Both the position numbers and the translations under genes were made by a program. From contig CAYOSS010000019.1 of assembly GCA_964406705.1 (NCBI GenBank), forward strand, positions 1-24,607: DNA of 24,607 nt, written 5' to 3'. The stretch is from CAZRRV01 sp964406705 (GTDB lineage Bacteria > Bacillota > Clostridia > Oscillospirales > Acutalibacteraceae). The notes under the pieces are model-generated. The model was not told where the DNA came from and ran no database searches. It worked only from the letters and a program-made list of their open reading frames with translations. The stretch's first letter is position 1, and each line of letters starts with the position of its first letter. Of this stretch, positions 1-10,463 are shown piece by piece.

Positions 1-518
1 AGCCGCTCTATGGGTGTCATAAAAGTGGAAACCTTGCGCTCGGGCTCCATTCGGCTCACGCGGTAGTCCCGCCCCGTGACGATACCCAACAACCTGCCGC
101 CCGAGGTGCCGTCGTCAGTCACGGCGATTGTGGAAAACCCGTTGCGCTCCTTCAGCTCAAGCACATCGCTGAGGGTCGCGTCGGGGGTGAGGTTGGACGC
201 GCTCACCACGAAGCCCGCTTTGTAGCTTTTCACCCTGGCGACCATAGCCGCCTCGTCCTCCACGCTCTGTGAGCCGTAGATAAACGACACACCACCCTCT
301 TTGGCGAGAGCGATAGCCATCGTGTCGTTGGAAACCGACTGCATTATGGCGGAGGTCAGCGGGATATTCAGCGAAAGCGCGGGCTCCTCTCCCCTGCGGT
401 ACTTCACGAGCGGGGTTTTGAGGGACACGTTAGCGGGTACGCAGTCCTCCGACGTGTAGCCGGGGATCAGCAGGTACTCGCTGAAGGTGTGTGAGGGCTC
501 GGTAAAATAGTATGCCAT
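1..518 (-). CDS. guaB: IMP dehydrogenase, N-terminal part (runs off the left edge)
   Basis: IMP dehydrogenase oxidises IMP to XMP with NAD+, the committed step to GMP, in the cytosol. About 172 N-terminal residues are visible; the 3' end with the catalytic Cys loop lies outside the window. The start MAYYFTEPSHTFSEYLLIPG and the following ANVSLKTPLVKY and SAIMQSVS stretches are typical of the IMPDH form found in many Clostridia. The segment from about residue 95 (AGFVVSASNLTPDA, then LLGIVTGRDYR) is the beginning of the CBS-domain insert. The ATG at 518 is preceded by a GGGAGG Shine-Dalgarno. The gene lies 68 bp downstream of purL on the same strand, so co-transcription is plausible, though it may have its own weak promoter. 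No frame break is seen in the visible part. Confidence 0.93.
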   Translation of the reverse strand, partial: MAYYFTEPSHTFSEYLLIPGYTSEDCVPANVSLKTPLVKYRRGEEPALSLNIPLTSAIMQSVSNDTMAIALAKEGGVSFIYGSQSVEDEAAMVARVKSYKAGFVVSASNLTPDATLSDVLELKERNGFSTIAVTDDGTSGGRLLGIVTGRDYRVSRMEPERKVSTFMTPIER

Positions 519-586
519 TTTGCGTCCTCCCTTTCGGCATCGTCTCGGGCAAGCCGGCGCTATAGACGGTCACCCGGCGGTGCAAG

Positions 587-3500
587 CTATATTTTCTTGA
601 AATACCGCACTCCAGAGCGGAAAAGACCCATATCGTACTCGCCGGGTACGTTTTTGTAGAGATTTTGCCCTATCCGCTCGCAGTGGCCCATTTTGCCCAA
701 AACACGCCCGTCCGGGGAGGTGATACCCTCCACCGCGTAGGCGGAGCCGTTCGGGTTAAAGGCAATATCGGCGGATGCGTCGCCGGCTAAATCGGCGTAC
801 TGCGTCGCGATTTGCCCGTTTTCCGCGAGGCGGCGCACTGTTTCCTCGCTCGCGACGAACCGTCCCTCCCCGTGGGATATCGGCACAGAGTAAACTTCCC
901 CCACCCGCGTTTCGGCGAGCCAGGGGGACATATTCGACGCCACGCGGGTGCGCACTATCCGCGACTGGTGGCGTCCTATGGTGTTGTACGTCAGGGTGGG
1001 GCAGGTCTCATCCGTGTCGATTATCTGCCCGAAGGGGACCAACCCCAACTTAATCAGCGCCTGGAACCCGTTGCAGATCCCGAGGATCAGCCCGTCGCGC
1101 TCGTCTAACAGCCGGGTGACGGCGTCCCTCACGGCGGGGGCGCGGAAAAAGGCGTTGATGAATTTGCCGGATCCGTCCGGCTCGTCTCCTCCCGAAAACC
1201 CGCCCGGGATAAAGATCATCTGAGCTCGGTTTATCAGAGCGGCAAACTTCTCCACGCTGCGCTCCACGCCGGAGGGGGTGAGGTTGTTGAGCACAAGCGT
1301 TTCCGCATTCGCGCCCGCCTCAAGCAGCGCCCTCGCGGAATCATACTCGCAGTTAGTCCCGGGAAAAACCGGGATCACGGCGAGGGGCTTCGCCACAGCG
1401 AGCGCGGGAGCGGCGCGGGTCGTCGCCTCAAAGCTGAAATTTTCCACCTTGGCGGGAGCAGCCGCCGCGCGGGTGGGGTAAACCGGCTCCAACTTATCCT
1501 CGTAAAGAGCCGACAGATCCGGCAGCGGGACAGTCTCGCTGCCATACGAGAGCACCGGTTCAGAAATTGTCCGCCCCAACACCCGGCAGGAGAAATCGCC
1601 CTCCGAGTCACGGGATAGAGACTCGCATTCCTCCGCCCCCTCGAGCTCCAACACGAACGAGCCGTAACTGTAGCCGAACAGCGTGTTAAGAGGCAAGTCG
1701 TCCGAAAATGCAAAACCGATCCCGTTGCCGAGGGACATTTTGAGCACCGCCTCCGCGACGCCTCCGTAACCCGGGGTGTACGCCGCGACCGCCCGCCCCT
1801 CGCGCATAAGCCTGGTCACGGCGGAGAATGCCGCCTTCAGCGAGCCGGCATCAGGCAGACCCTCCGGCGTATAGCGGGGCGACAGTAGCAGCACTGTATG
1901 CCCAGCGCCCTTAAACTCCGGCGAGACCGCGTCCGCCGCCCGCCCCGTCGTCACGGCAAAGGAGACCAACGTCGGCGGGACGTCCAAGTCCTCAAAAGTA
2001 CCGCTCATGGAATCCTTCCCGCCTATGGCGGCGACGCCCAAATCTTCCTGCGCTGCGAACGCCCCCAACAGCGCGGCAAAAGGCGGCCCCCAGCGCGAGG
2101 GCTCGTGCCCCGGGCGCGGGAAATACTCCTGGAACGTGAGGTAAACATCGCGAAACCGGGCGCCGCTCGCTACCAACTTCGCTACGGACTCCACGACCGC
2201 CAAATACGCCCCCTGGTAGGGGTTCCTCTCCGTGACAAACGGGTTGTACCCCCACGCCATAAACGTGCAGTCGTCGCTCGCGCCGCGCTCCACGGGGATT
2301 TTCTGTACCATACTCTGTATCGGCGTCAGTTGGTATTTCCCGCCGAAGGGCATCAGCACCGTGCCAGCGCCAATCGTGGAATCGAACCTCTCCGCCAGCC
2401 CCCGCCGGGAGCACACGTTGAGATCGCCCGCGAGCGCCTTAATCCCCGCCGCGAAATCTGTGGGAACGGGCTTCGCGTAGCCGCGCGGGGCGGCGACGGA
2501 TACGCCGGTCCGCTTTGTCGCGCCGTTGGAGTCTAAGAAGTCTCGGCTGATGTTGACCACGTCGCTCCCGCGCCATTTCATTACAAGTCGCGGTTCGGAT
2601 TTTACCTCGGCGACAACGGTAGCCTCTAAGTTTTCCCCGTCCGCAAGGGCGAGGAAGCGCTCCACATCCTCCGGAGCGACGACGACCGCCATTCTCTCTT
2701 GAGATTCGCTGATGGCAAGCTCGGTACCGTTTAACCCCTCGTATTTCTTGGGAACGGCGTCAAGGTCGATCTCAAGCCCGTCCGCCAACTCGCCAATCGC
2801 GACCGACACCCCGCCCGCGCCGAAATCGTTGCAGCGCTTTATCAGCAGCGACGCTTCTTTATTGCGGAAAAGCCTTTGAAGCTTGCGCTCCTCGGGAGCG
2901 TTACCCTTTTGCACCTCCGCGCCGCAGGTTTCGAGGGAGTGCGCGTTGTGGGATTTGGACGAGCCGGTAGCTCCCCCGCAGCCGTCCCTCCCCGTTCTCC
3001 CGCCGAGAAGGATCACTTTATCGCCGGGGACGGGCGTCTCGCGGCGGACGTTGCCGGCGGGCACGGCGCCAATCACAGCTCCAATCTCCATACGCTTGGC
3101 GGCGTACCCGGGGTGATATATTTCGTCCACAATTCCCGTCGCGAGCCCTATCTGATTGCCGTACGAAGAGTACCCCAGAGCCGCCTCCGTGACTATTTTT
3201 CTCTGTGGGAGCTTGCCGGGGAGGGTTACGGACAGCGGCGTCAGCGGGTCCGCCGCGCCGGTGACTCGCATTGCCCCGTAAACGTAGGCGCGCCCGGAAA
3301 GGGGATCCCTGATCGCCCCGCCAATACAGGTGGCCGCGCCGCCGAATGGCTCGATCTCGGTCGGGTGGTTGTGAGTCTCGTTCTTAAAGAGCAGCAGATA
3401 AGGCTGTTTCTTGCCGTCAACCTCGACTTCCGTCTTGACGGTGCAGGCGTTTATCTCGTCGGACTGGTCAAGCCCCGGGAGCAGCCCTCGGGATTTCAGA

Positions 3501-4318
3501 TCCTTAGCCGCGACCGTCGCGAGATCCATCAGGCATACGGGCTTTTTGGAGGCAAGGCGCTCCCTCACGGCAAGGTACCGCGAGTAGGCGGTGCGGGAAG
3601 CCTCGTCGTGAAATTCTACCGACTCCAATTCCGTGAGAAAGGTGGTGTGCCGGCAGTGGTCGGACCAGTAGGTGTCGATCATGCGGATTTCCGTGAGAGT
3701 CGGGGCACGTCCTTCACTCTTAAAGTAATCCCTGCAAAAGGCTATGTCGTCCTCGTCCAACGCGAGGGAATACCGCGAGACGAACTCGCCCAGCGCGCCA
3801 CCCCGGAGCTCCAAGAAGCCCTCCAGAGCCTCCGTGTCGGCGGGCAGAGTGACCGTGGCAGCGAGGGTAGTAACCTCGCCGAGCGACGCCTCCCGAGCTT
3901 CCACGGGGTTAATCACGTACCGCTTGATATGCTCCAACTGCTCGCCGGTGATATCCCCGTAGAGCAAATACACTTTGGCGGTGCGCACGACGGGCCTCTC
4001 CCCGCGAGATATGATTTGAAGGCACTGTGCGGCTGAATCCGCCCTCTGGTCGAACTGCCCCGGCAGAAACTCCACGGCGAACCTCTCGTCCCCGCCCGCA
4101 GGGAGGGTGTCGTACACATCGTCCAACTGCGGCTCGGAGAAGACGGCGGTCTTGCCGTACTCGAATAGACGCTCATCTATGTTCTCCACATCGTAGCGGT
4201 TGAGGATCCTGAGGTCGCGAAGGCTCTCTACACCCAAGAAGCCGCGTAAATCAGCAAGCAGCGCGGCAGCCTCGTGCGCCAAGTGCTTTTTCTTTTCCGA
4301 ATAAACCCGGTATACCAT
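587..4318 (-). CDS. purL: Phosphoribosylformylglycinamidine synthase, single-chain
   Basis: FGAM synthase performs step 4 of IMP synthesis: FGAR plus glutamine plus ATP gives FGAM. The 1243-residue protein is the large fused form. It has an N-terminal PurS-like and linker region, two AIRS-like synthetase halves (DTYWSDHCRHTTF near residue 220, KNETHNHPTEIEPFGG near 315), and a C-terminal class I glutaminase starting near residue 975 (VIPVFPGTNCEYDSA). The glutaminase triad is visible as Cys1082 (GICNGFQ) with His1212 and Glu1214 (GHCER). Length and motifs fit the clostridial clade of long PurL rather than the Bacillus PurS/PurQ/PurL split enzyme, and no purS or purQ is present. The ATG abuts the purD stop (TAGATG) and has GGAGG 9 nt upstream, which suggests translational coupling. 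It is the last purine-pathway gene before guaB. Confidence 0.97.
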   Translation of the reverse strand: MVYRVYSEKKKHLAHEAAALLADLRGFLGVESLRDLRILNRYDVENIDERLFEYGKTAVFSEPQLDDVYDTLPAGGDERFAVEFLPGQFDQRADSAAQCLQIISRGERPVVRTAKVYLLYGDITGEQLEHIKRYVINPVEAREASLGEVTTLAATVTLPADTEALEGFLELRGGALGEFVSRYSLALDEDDIAFCRDYFKSEGRAPTLTEIRMIDTYWSDHCRHTTFLTELESVEFHDEASRTAYSRYLAVRERLASKKPVCLMDLATVAAKDLKSRGLLPGLDQSDEINACTVKTEVEVDGKKQPYLLLFKNETHNHPTEIEPFGGAATCIGGAIRDPLSGRAYVYGAMRVTGAADPLTPLSVTLPGKLPQRKIVTEAALGYSSYGNQIGLATGIVDEIYHPGYAAKRMEIGAVIGAVPAGNVRRETPVPGDKVILLGGRTGRDGCGGATGSSKSHNAHSLETCGAEVQKGNAPEERKLQRLFRNKEASLLIKRCNDFGAGGVSVAIGELADGLEIDLDAVPKKYEGLNGTELAISESQERMAVVVAPEDVERFLALADGENLEATVVAEVKSEPRLVMKWRGSDVVNISRDFLDSNGATKRTGVSVAAPRGYAKPVPTDFAAGIKALAGDLNVCSRRGLAERFDSTIGAGTVLMPFGGKYQLTPIQSMVQKIPVERGASDDCTFMAWGYNPFVTERNPYQGAYLAVVESVAKLVASGARFRDVYLTFQEYFPRPGHEPSRWGPPFAALLGAFAAQEDLGVAAIGGKDSMSGTFEDLDVPPTLVSFAVTTGRAADAVSPEFKGAGHTVLLLSPRYTPEGLPDAGSLKAAFSAVTRLMREGRAVAAYTPGYGGVAEAVLKMSLGNGIGFAFSDDLPLNTLFGYSYGSFVLELEGAEECESLSRDSEGDFSCRVLGRTISEPVLSYGSETVPLPDLSALYEDKLEPVYPTRAAAAPAKVENFSFEATTRAAPALAVAKPLAVIPVFPGTNCEYDSARALLEAGANAETLVLNNLTPSGVERSVEKFAALINRAQMIFIPGGFSGGDEPDGSGKFINAFFRAPAVRDAVTRLLDERDGLILGICNGFQALIKLGLVPFGQIIDTDETCPTLTYNTIGRHQSRIVRTRVASNMSPWLAETRVGEVYSVPISHGEGRFVASEETVRRLAENGQIATQYADLAGDASADIAFNPNGSAYAVEGITSPDGRVLGKMGHCERIGQNLYKNVPGEYDMGLFRSGVRYFKKI

Positions 4319-5593
<1,275 letters not shown>

Positions 5594-5599
5594 ATCTGC

Positions 5600-6844
5600 T
5601 TATAAATCCCCGTAAATGGGGAAGCGGGAGCAGAGCTCCACCACCTCGCGGCTGACCCTCTCGCGGGACGCCTCGTAATCCGTGGCTATATCCTTCATAT
5701 ACGACGCGATACGACGCATCTCCGGCTCCTTGAACCCGCGCGTGGTGACCGCCGGGGTGCCTACGCGGATGCCGCTTGTGACGAACGGGCTCTGCGGGTC
5801 GTTGGGAATGGCGTTCTTGTTGACGGTGATGTGCACGGAGTCGAGCCTGTTCTCCAGTTCCTTGCCTGTAATCCCGAACGGGCGCAGGTCGACCAGGATC
5901 AGGTGGTTATCCGTCCCGCCGGAGACAAGGCGGAAACCCTGCTCCAACAGGCAATCCGCGAGCGTCTTGGCGTTGGCGACTACCTGTCGCTGATAAACCT
6001 TAAACTCGTCCGTAAGCGCTTCTCCCAGAGCGACCGCCTTCGCCGCTATAACGTGCATCAGCGGACCCCCCTGCGTCCCGGGGAACACAGCCTTGTCTAT
6101 CTTTTTGGCAAGCTCGGCCTTGCAGAGGATTAAGCCGCCCCTCGGTCCTCTAAGCGTCTTGTGCGTGGTCGTGGTGACCACGTCGGCGTAGGGGACGGGG
6201 TTGGGGTGAAGCCCCGCCGCGACAAGCCCAGCGATATGGGCCATATCCACCATTAAATACGCACCCACCTCGTCGGCGATTTCCCGCATTTTGGCGAAAT
6301 CTATAATCCTCGGGTAGGCGCTGGCGCCCGCCAAAATAAGCTTCGGCTTGCACTCCAGCGCCGTGGCGCGGATGGCGTCGTAATCCAGCATTTCGGTCTC
6401 GTCGTTGAGGCTGTAGGGCACAACCTTGAAGTACTTGCCCGAAATGTTCACCGGCGAGCCGTGGGAAAGGTGCCCGCCGTGCGCCAGGTTCATACCCATA
6501 TAAGTGTCGCCGGGCTGCATCAGAGCGAAAAATACCGCCAAATTGGCGTTAGCGCCGCTGTGGGGCTGGACGTTGGCGTGCTCGGCGTCGAAGAGCTTCT
6601 TTGCGCGCTCCCTCGCTACATTCTCCACCACGTCCACATTCACGCAGCCGCCGTAGTAGCGGTTGCCGGGCAGCCCCTCGGCGTACTTATTGGTGAGCAC
6701 CGTCCCCGCAGCCAAAAGCACGGCTTTTGAGACGATATTCTCCGAGGCTATCAGCTCGATGTTCTCGCGCTGGCGGCGAAGCTCGTCGTTGCAGGCGGCG
6801 TAAACCTCCGCGTCGTAGTTCGCTAACTCGTCAAAGTAATTCAT
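5600..6844 (-). CDS. glyA: Serine hydroxymethyltransferase
   Basis: GlyA is a PLP enzyme that turns serine and THF into glycine and 5,10-methylene-THF. It provides glycine for PurD and one-carbon units that become the 10-formyl-THF used by PurN and PurH. The PLP lysine is in TTTTHKTLRGPRGG; counted from the ATG at 6844 it is Lys229, the number known for E. coli GlyA. IELIASEN and NRYYGGC near the N-terminus and MVDMAHIAGL also fit. The frame could be opened three codons earlier by GTG at 6853, but an AAGGGA site lies only about 2 nt before that GTG and about 11 nt before the ATG. Homologues also begin near MNYFDEL, so the ATG is preferred (414 residues). The gene follows purH by about 18 nt. 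Confidence 0.96.
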   Translation of the reverse strand: MNYFDELANYDAEVYAACNDELRRQRENIELIASENIVSKAVLLAAGTVLTNKYAEGLPGNRYYGGCVNVDVVENVARERAKKLFDAEHANVQPHSGANANLAVFFALMQPGDTYMGMNLAHGGHLSHGSPVNISGKYFKVVPYSLNDETEMLDYDAIRATALECKPKLILAGASAYPRIIDFAKMREIADEVGAYLMVDMAHIAGLVAAGLHPNPVPYADVVTTTTHKTLRGPRGGLILCKAELAKKIDKAVFPGTQGGPLMHVIAAKAVALGEALTDEFKVYQRQVVANAKTLADCLLEQGFRLVSGGTDNHLILVDLRPFGITGKELENRLDSVHITVNKNAIPNDPQSPFVTSGIRVGTPAVTTRGFKEPEMRRIASYMKDIATDYEASRERVSREVVELCSRFPIYGDL

Positions 6845-6862
6845 CCTTGCCACATTCCCTTC

Positions 6863-8047
6863 TTAATGATGAAACAGCCTGATCCCGGTGAACGCCATAA
6901 CCATTCCGTAGGAGTTCGCCCGGGAGAGCACAACGTCGTCCCGCACGGAGCCGCCCGGCTCGGCAATGTAGCATACGCCGCTGCGGTGCGCCCTCTCGAT
7001 GTTGTCGTCAAACGGAAAGAACGCGTCCGAGCCCAGCGATACCCCCGTCACTGCGTTGAGGTAGCGTCGTTTCTCCTCGGTTGTGAGCGGCTCGGGGCGT
7101 CGGGTAAAGTACTTTTGCCAAACGCCGTCGGCGGTGACGTCCTCCTCGTTGCCGTTGATGTAGCCGTCTATCGCGTTGTCCCTCTCCGGGCGGGGCAAGT
7201 CGTCGCGGAACGGGAGGGAGAGCACTTTCTCGTGGCGGCGGAGCTGCCAGGTGTCCGCCTTACTCCCCGCGAGCCTGGTGCAGTGTATCCTCGACTGCTG
7301 GCCCGCTCCCACGCCGATAGCCTGCCCGTCCGCCGCGTAGCAGACGGAATTCGACTGGGTGTATTTTAGGGTGATTAGCGAGAGTATGAGGTCGCGCCGC
7401 GCTTCGGGCGGGAGAGTCTTGTTCACCGTCACAATGTTGGAGAGAGCGTCGTCGCCTATGGTGATATTGTTTCGCCCCTGCCGGAAAGTTATCCCGAATA
7501 CCTGCTTGCGCTCAATGGGCGCCGGCGTATAGGAGGGGTCGATCTCCACGATGTTGTACCCGCCCTTGCGCTTTTGCCGCAGTATTTCGAGCGCGCCCGG
7601 CGTGTACCCCGGGGCGATTACCCCGTCCGAGACCTCGTGCCTCAGGACGTTCGCCGTGGGCTCGTCGCAAACGTCGGAAAGCGCCGCCCAATCGCCGAAC
7701 GAGCTCATCCTGTCAGTGCCGCGCGCGCGGGCGTAAGCGCAGGCCAAGGGCGAGGAATCCAGCCCGTCCACGCCGTCCGCGAAGCAGGCACGTTTAAGGT
7801 CGAGCGGCAGAGGAGTCCCCACCGCGGCGGAGGTCGGGCTCACGTGCTTGAAGGACGCCGCCGCGGGCAGCCCCAAAGCCGCTTTCAGCTCGCTTACCAA
7901 CTGCCAGGAGTTCAGCGCGTCGAGGAAATTGATGTACCCCGGACGACCGTTCAGCACTTTGAGCGGCAGCTCCCCGCCGTCCTCCATATAGATTTTGGCG
8001 GGCTTTTGGTTGGGGTTGCACCCGTATTTCAGCTCAAATTCCGTCAT
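6863..8047 (-). CDS. purH: AICAR formyltransferase (stand-alone PurH-type)
   Basis: This enzyme transfers a formyl group from 10-formyl-THF to AICAR (ZMP) to give FAICAR, step 9 of the pathway. At 394 residues it lacks the N-terminal IMP cyclohydrolase (MGS-like) domain of normal bifunctional PurH (about 510 residues); it is the formyltransferase half only. The catalytic Lys-His pair is visible as Lys67-His68 in SFKHVSPTSAAVG, and KYTQSNSVCYA and GAGQQSRIHCTRLA are recognisable family motifs. The ATG overlaps the purO stop (ATGA, 4 nt), with a strong GAGGAGG site 7 nt upstream. The missing cyclohydrolase activity is supplied by the upstream purO gene. Its substrate ZMP is also a ligand of the riboswitch that precedes this operon. 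Confidence 0.93.
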   Translation of the reverse strand: MTEFELKYGCNPNQKPAKIYMEDGGELPLKVLNGRPGYINFLDALNSWQLVSELKAALGLPAAASFKHVSPTSAAVGTPLPLDLKRACFADGVDGLDSSPLACAYARARGTDRMSSFGDWAALSDVCDEPTANVLRHEVSDGVIAPGYTPGALEILRQKRKGGYNIVEIDPSYTPAPIERKQVFGITFRQGRNNITIGDDALSNIVTVNKTLPPEARRDLILSLITLKYTQSNSVCYAADGQAIGVGAGQQSRIHCTRLAGSKADTWQLRRHEKVLSLPFRDDLPRPERDNAIDGYINGNEEDVTADGVWQKYFTRRPEPLTTEEKRRYLNAVTGVSLGSDAFFPFDDNIERAHRSGVCYIAEPGGSVRDDVVLSRANSYGMVMAFTGIRLFHH

Positions 8048-8766
8048 CGCGGCGCCTCCTCGTGCTTATTGACTATCCTGTGAGTTTCCTCCCCCGTGCC
8101 GAGGTCACGGTACACGGTGTAGAGGGAAATTTTGTTGTCGGCGTTGAGGTTCTCCCATATGTCGGCGGTGAACTCGTCGAGCGAGCCCGGAATCGCGACC
8201 GCCTCGGGGTCCCCGGAGAAAGGGGGCAGGGGGTTTCCGTCGCCCTGATACGTGTGGATAAAATGCCCGCGCCCGGGGACTGGGGTATATTCGTAGAAGA
8301 AGCGGTCGCAGACGGAACCCGCCCGGTCGGCGCACTTCAGAATACTCATTTTGTAGGAAAAGTTAACGGAAAAATCAAGCAGGGCGCTGATTCGCGGGGT
8401 GAAGTTGGGCGCGTCAGGTTCGAAGCGGCGGGTGCGGAGCGCTCCCTCGAAGCTCCCCCCGGGGCCCAGAACGCTCGCAATGGTGTCCGTCTGGTCGCCG
8501 TTTGTCACTATGAGCCGGTCACCCACCCGGCGGACCGCGGCGTAGAGGATCAGGGACGGATCCGCGACCAACGACGCGTCGAAGGGTTCGGTGAACACAG
8601 CCGCGTCACGCTCGGTGAAGACCCGGTTGCGGCTGTTCTCGCTCCTACCCATAATGAAGTAGGCGGCGGCGGCATAGCGCCCGTCCGGGCTCTCCCCCGC
8701 TATAATCCCCCGCCCGGGGTAGGGGTTACTGGCCAACAGACGGCCGACGGGAATGAAAGTAGGCAT
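8044..8766 (-). CDS. purO: IMP cyclohydrolase, PurO type
   Basis: This protein probably closes FAICAR to IMP, the last step of IMP synthesis. The 240-residue protein resembles the archaeal PurO family (NTN-hydrolase-like fold, COG3363), not the MGS-like cyclohydrolase domain of bacterial PurH. The clearest signature is NPYPGRGIIAG followed by AAYFIMGRSENSRNRVF (about residues 15-50), with LIVTNGDQTDTI further on. The ATG at 8766 has an ideal AAGGAGGT site 7 nt upstream, the best in the operon. The gene lies 40 nt after purN and its end overlaps purH by 4 nt. The pairing with a cyclohydrolase-less formyltransferase makes the assignment strong by context. It is cytosolic, with no signal or membrane segment. 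Family membership is read by eye, not from a search. Confidence 0.9.
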   Translation of the reverse strand: MPTFIPVGRLLASNPYPGRGIIAGESPDGRYAAAAYFIMGRSENSRNRVFTERDAAVFTEPFDASLVADPSLILYAAVRRVGDRLIVTNGDQTDTIASVLGPGGSFEGALRTRRFEPDAPNFTPRISALLDFSVNFSYKMSILKCADRAGSVCDRFFYEYTPVPGRGHFIHTYQGDGNPLPPFSGDPEAVAIPGSLDEFTADIWENLNADNKISLYTVYRDLGTGEETHRIVNKHEEAPR

Positions 8767-8806
8767 AGAATGACCTCCTTAATTATGCAAAATTGGATTG
8801 CGATCA

Positions 8807-9430
8807 TCAGATATTGCCTTGTCTCGTCATTTGTATTTCCTCCGAGACCATCTCGGCGGCGCGGGGGAGCAGCTCCCACTCCGCCTGCTCCATTACGCGG
8901 CGCTGGAGGATCTCGGGGGTATCGCCGGGCAGGACGGGCACGGCTTTTTGGAGTATTATCTCCCCACCGTCGGGAACCTCGTTTACAAAATGCACCGTGG
9001 CGCCGGTCACCTTGACGCCGTAATCGAGCGCCGCCTTGTGGACTTTCAGCCCGTACATTCCCTTTCCGCAAAAGGACGGAATCAGAGAGGGGTGCACGTT
9101 GATTATCCTCCGGGGGTAACGGGAGACGAACCGGGGGTCCAAAATAGAGAGAAATCCCGCTAAAACAACTAAATCCGTGCGGTTCTCCTCCAAAACCGAG
9201 AGCAGCTTACTCTCAAACTCCCCGCGCGTGGGGAAAGCCTTTTTATCCAGCGTTTTGGCGGGAACGCCGCCGTGCCGGGCGCGTTCGAGAGCGTAGGCTC
9301 CGGGGGTATCAGAGACCGCAAGGGTGATTTTCCCGCTGTGGAGAGCGCCGGACGCTTCCGCGTCAAGCAGCGCCTGAAGGTTGGTCCCCCCGCCGGAGAC
9401 CAACACGGCTATACGCGCCGGCTCTAACAC
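8807..9430 (-). CDS. purN: Phosphoribosylglycinamide formyltransferase (folate-dependent)
   Basis: PurN carries out step 3: GAR plus 10-formyl-THF gives FGAR. The 207-residue length is typical. The phosphate-binding N-terminus is IAVLVSGGGTNLQALL, and the catalytic Asn-His-Asp set is visible as Asn111 and His113 (IINVHPSLIPSF) and Asp154 (NEVPDGGEI), matching E. coli Asn106/His108/Asp144. The start is GTG at 9430, inside the last codons of purM (7-nt overlap), with a GAGGGAG Shine-Dalgarno about 6 nt upstream. With PurH it is one of the two 10-formyl-THF consumers in the operon, which fits control by a riboswitch that reports folate shortage. No purT (formate-dependent alternative) is visible in the window. 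Confidence 0.96.
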   Translation of the reverse strand: MLEPARIAVLVSGGGTNLQALLDAEASGALHSGKITLAVSDTPGAYALERARHGGVPAKTLDKKAFPTRGEFESKLLSVLEENRTDLVVLAGFLSILDPRFVSRYPRRIINVHPSLIPSFCGKGMYGLKVHKAALDYGVKVTGATVHFVNEVPDGGEIILQKAVPVLPGDTPEILQRRVMEQAEWELLPRAAEMVSEEIQMTRQGNI

Positions 9431-10461
9431 AGTATTACTCCCTCGCCGGGGACGACTTCGCCCAAAATGTAGGCGTCCTCCCCCGCCTCGCGGAGAACCT
9501 CGACTGCGCGGTCGGCGTCCTCCGCCGCTACGGTGACGGTGAAGCCCACCCCCATATTGAAGGTGTTAAACATATCGCGGCGGGGAATACCCCCCACGCG
9601 CTCGATTAACGGGAAAATTGCGGGGACGCGGATGTCGGCCTCGCGTATCCGAGCGGCGAGACCCACCGGAAGAGAACGTGGGATATTCTCGTAGAACCCG
9701 CCCCCCGTGATATGGGCAGCACTCTTTACTGTTACCTCGTTCATTAACCTTAATACGGGCTTTACGTAAATTTTGGTGGGAGTGAGAAGCGTTTCCCCCA
9801 AGGACGCGCTGCCCAGTTCCTCCACCGGCGCGAGAAGGTCGGCGTGCTCCACGTCGAACACGCGGCGCACCAGAGAGAACCCGTTCGAGTGCACCCCGCT
9901 GGAGGGCAGCGCTATGAGCACGTCGCCGGCTTTGACGTTGTTCTTATCAAACAGCGCGGACTTGTCCGCCACACCGACGCAGAAGCCAGCCAGGTCGTAC
10001 TCGTCCTCCGGGTAAAAGCCGGGCATCTCGGCGGTCTCCCCGCCTATCAGCGCGGCTCCCGCCTGTACGCAGCCCTCCGCCACGCCGGATACAATTTCCG
10101 CGATTTTCTCCGGGATATTCTTCCCGCACGCTATGTAATCGAGGAAAAACAGGGGGCGCGCCCCGCAGCAGAGGACATCGTTGACACACATCGCGACGCA
10201 GTCCGTTCCCACGGTGCCGTGGCGGTCGAGGAGAAAGGCTAACTTCAGCTTAGTGCCGACCCCGTCCGTCCCGCTGACAAGCACGGGCTCGCTCATACCG
10301 GTGAGATCCGGGGCGAACAGCCCCCCGAACCCTCCCGGCGCGGGGATAACTCCGGGCGTTACGGTCCGCGCGATGTGGGACCTCATCAGCTCCACCGCCC
10401 TGTACCCGGCGATAATATCGACCCCGGCGGCGGCATAGGTGTCGGATCTGGAATCGTTCAT
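9424..10461 (-). CDS. purM: Phosphoribosylformylglycinamidine cyclo-ligase (AIR synthetase)
   Basis: PurM makes AIR from FGAM and ATP, step 5. The 345-residue length is the family norm. Recognisable motifs are SGTDGVGTKLKLAF (residues 63-76), VNDVLCCGARPLFFLDY (93-109) and ALIGGETAEMPGFY near 140-155, all typical of the AIRS ATPase fold shared with PurL. Late motifs ITGGGFYENIPRSLP and FNTFNMGVGF complete the family pattern. The ATG lies 2 nt after the purF stop, with GGGAG about 10 nt upstream, and the 3' end overlaps purN. The frame is clean. It functions as a cytosolic homodimer in known family members. Confidence 0.97.
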   Translation of the reverse strand: MNDSRSDTYAAAGVDIIAGYRAVELMRSHIARTVTPGVIPAPGGFGGLFAPDLTGMSEPVLVSGTDGVGTKLKLAFLLDRHGTVGTDCVAMCVNDVLCCGARPLFFLDYIACGKNIPEKIAEIVSGVAEGCVQAGAALIGGETAEMPGFYPEDEYDLAGFCVGVADKSALFDKNNVKAGDVLIALPSSGVHSNGFSLVRRVFDVEHADLLAPVEELGSASLGETLLTPTKIYVKPVLRLMNEVTVKSAAHITGGGFYENIPRSLPVGLAARIREADIRVPAIFPLIERVGGIPRRDMFNTFNMGVGFTVTVAAEDADRAVEVLREAGEDAYILGEVVPGEGVILC

Positions 10462-10463
10462 TC

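Noticed and set aside
519..586. Promoter for guaB (TTGCAC, 15-nt spacer, TATAGC) and a GCCGG/CCGGC inverted repeat
   Set aside because: Spacer is too short and both boxes are imperfect; the repeat has no T tract, so neither a promoter nor a terminator is supported.
2876..4036. Long plus-strand open frame (386 codons) opposite purL
   Set aside because: It lies fully antisense to purL, whose motifs are unmistakable, shows no family signature, and open antisense frames are common in GC-rich coding DNA.
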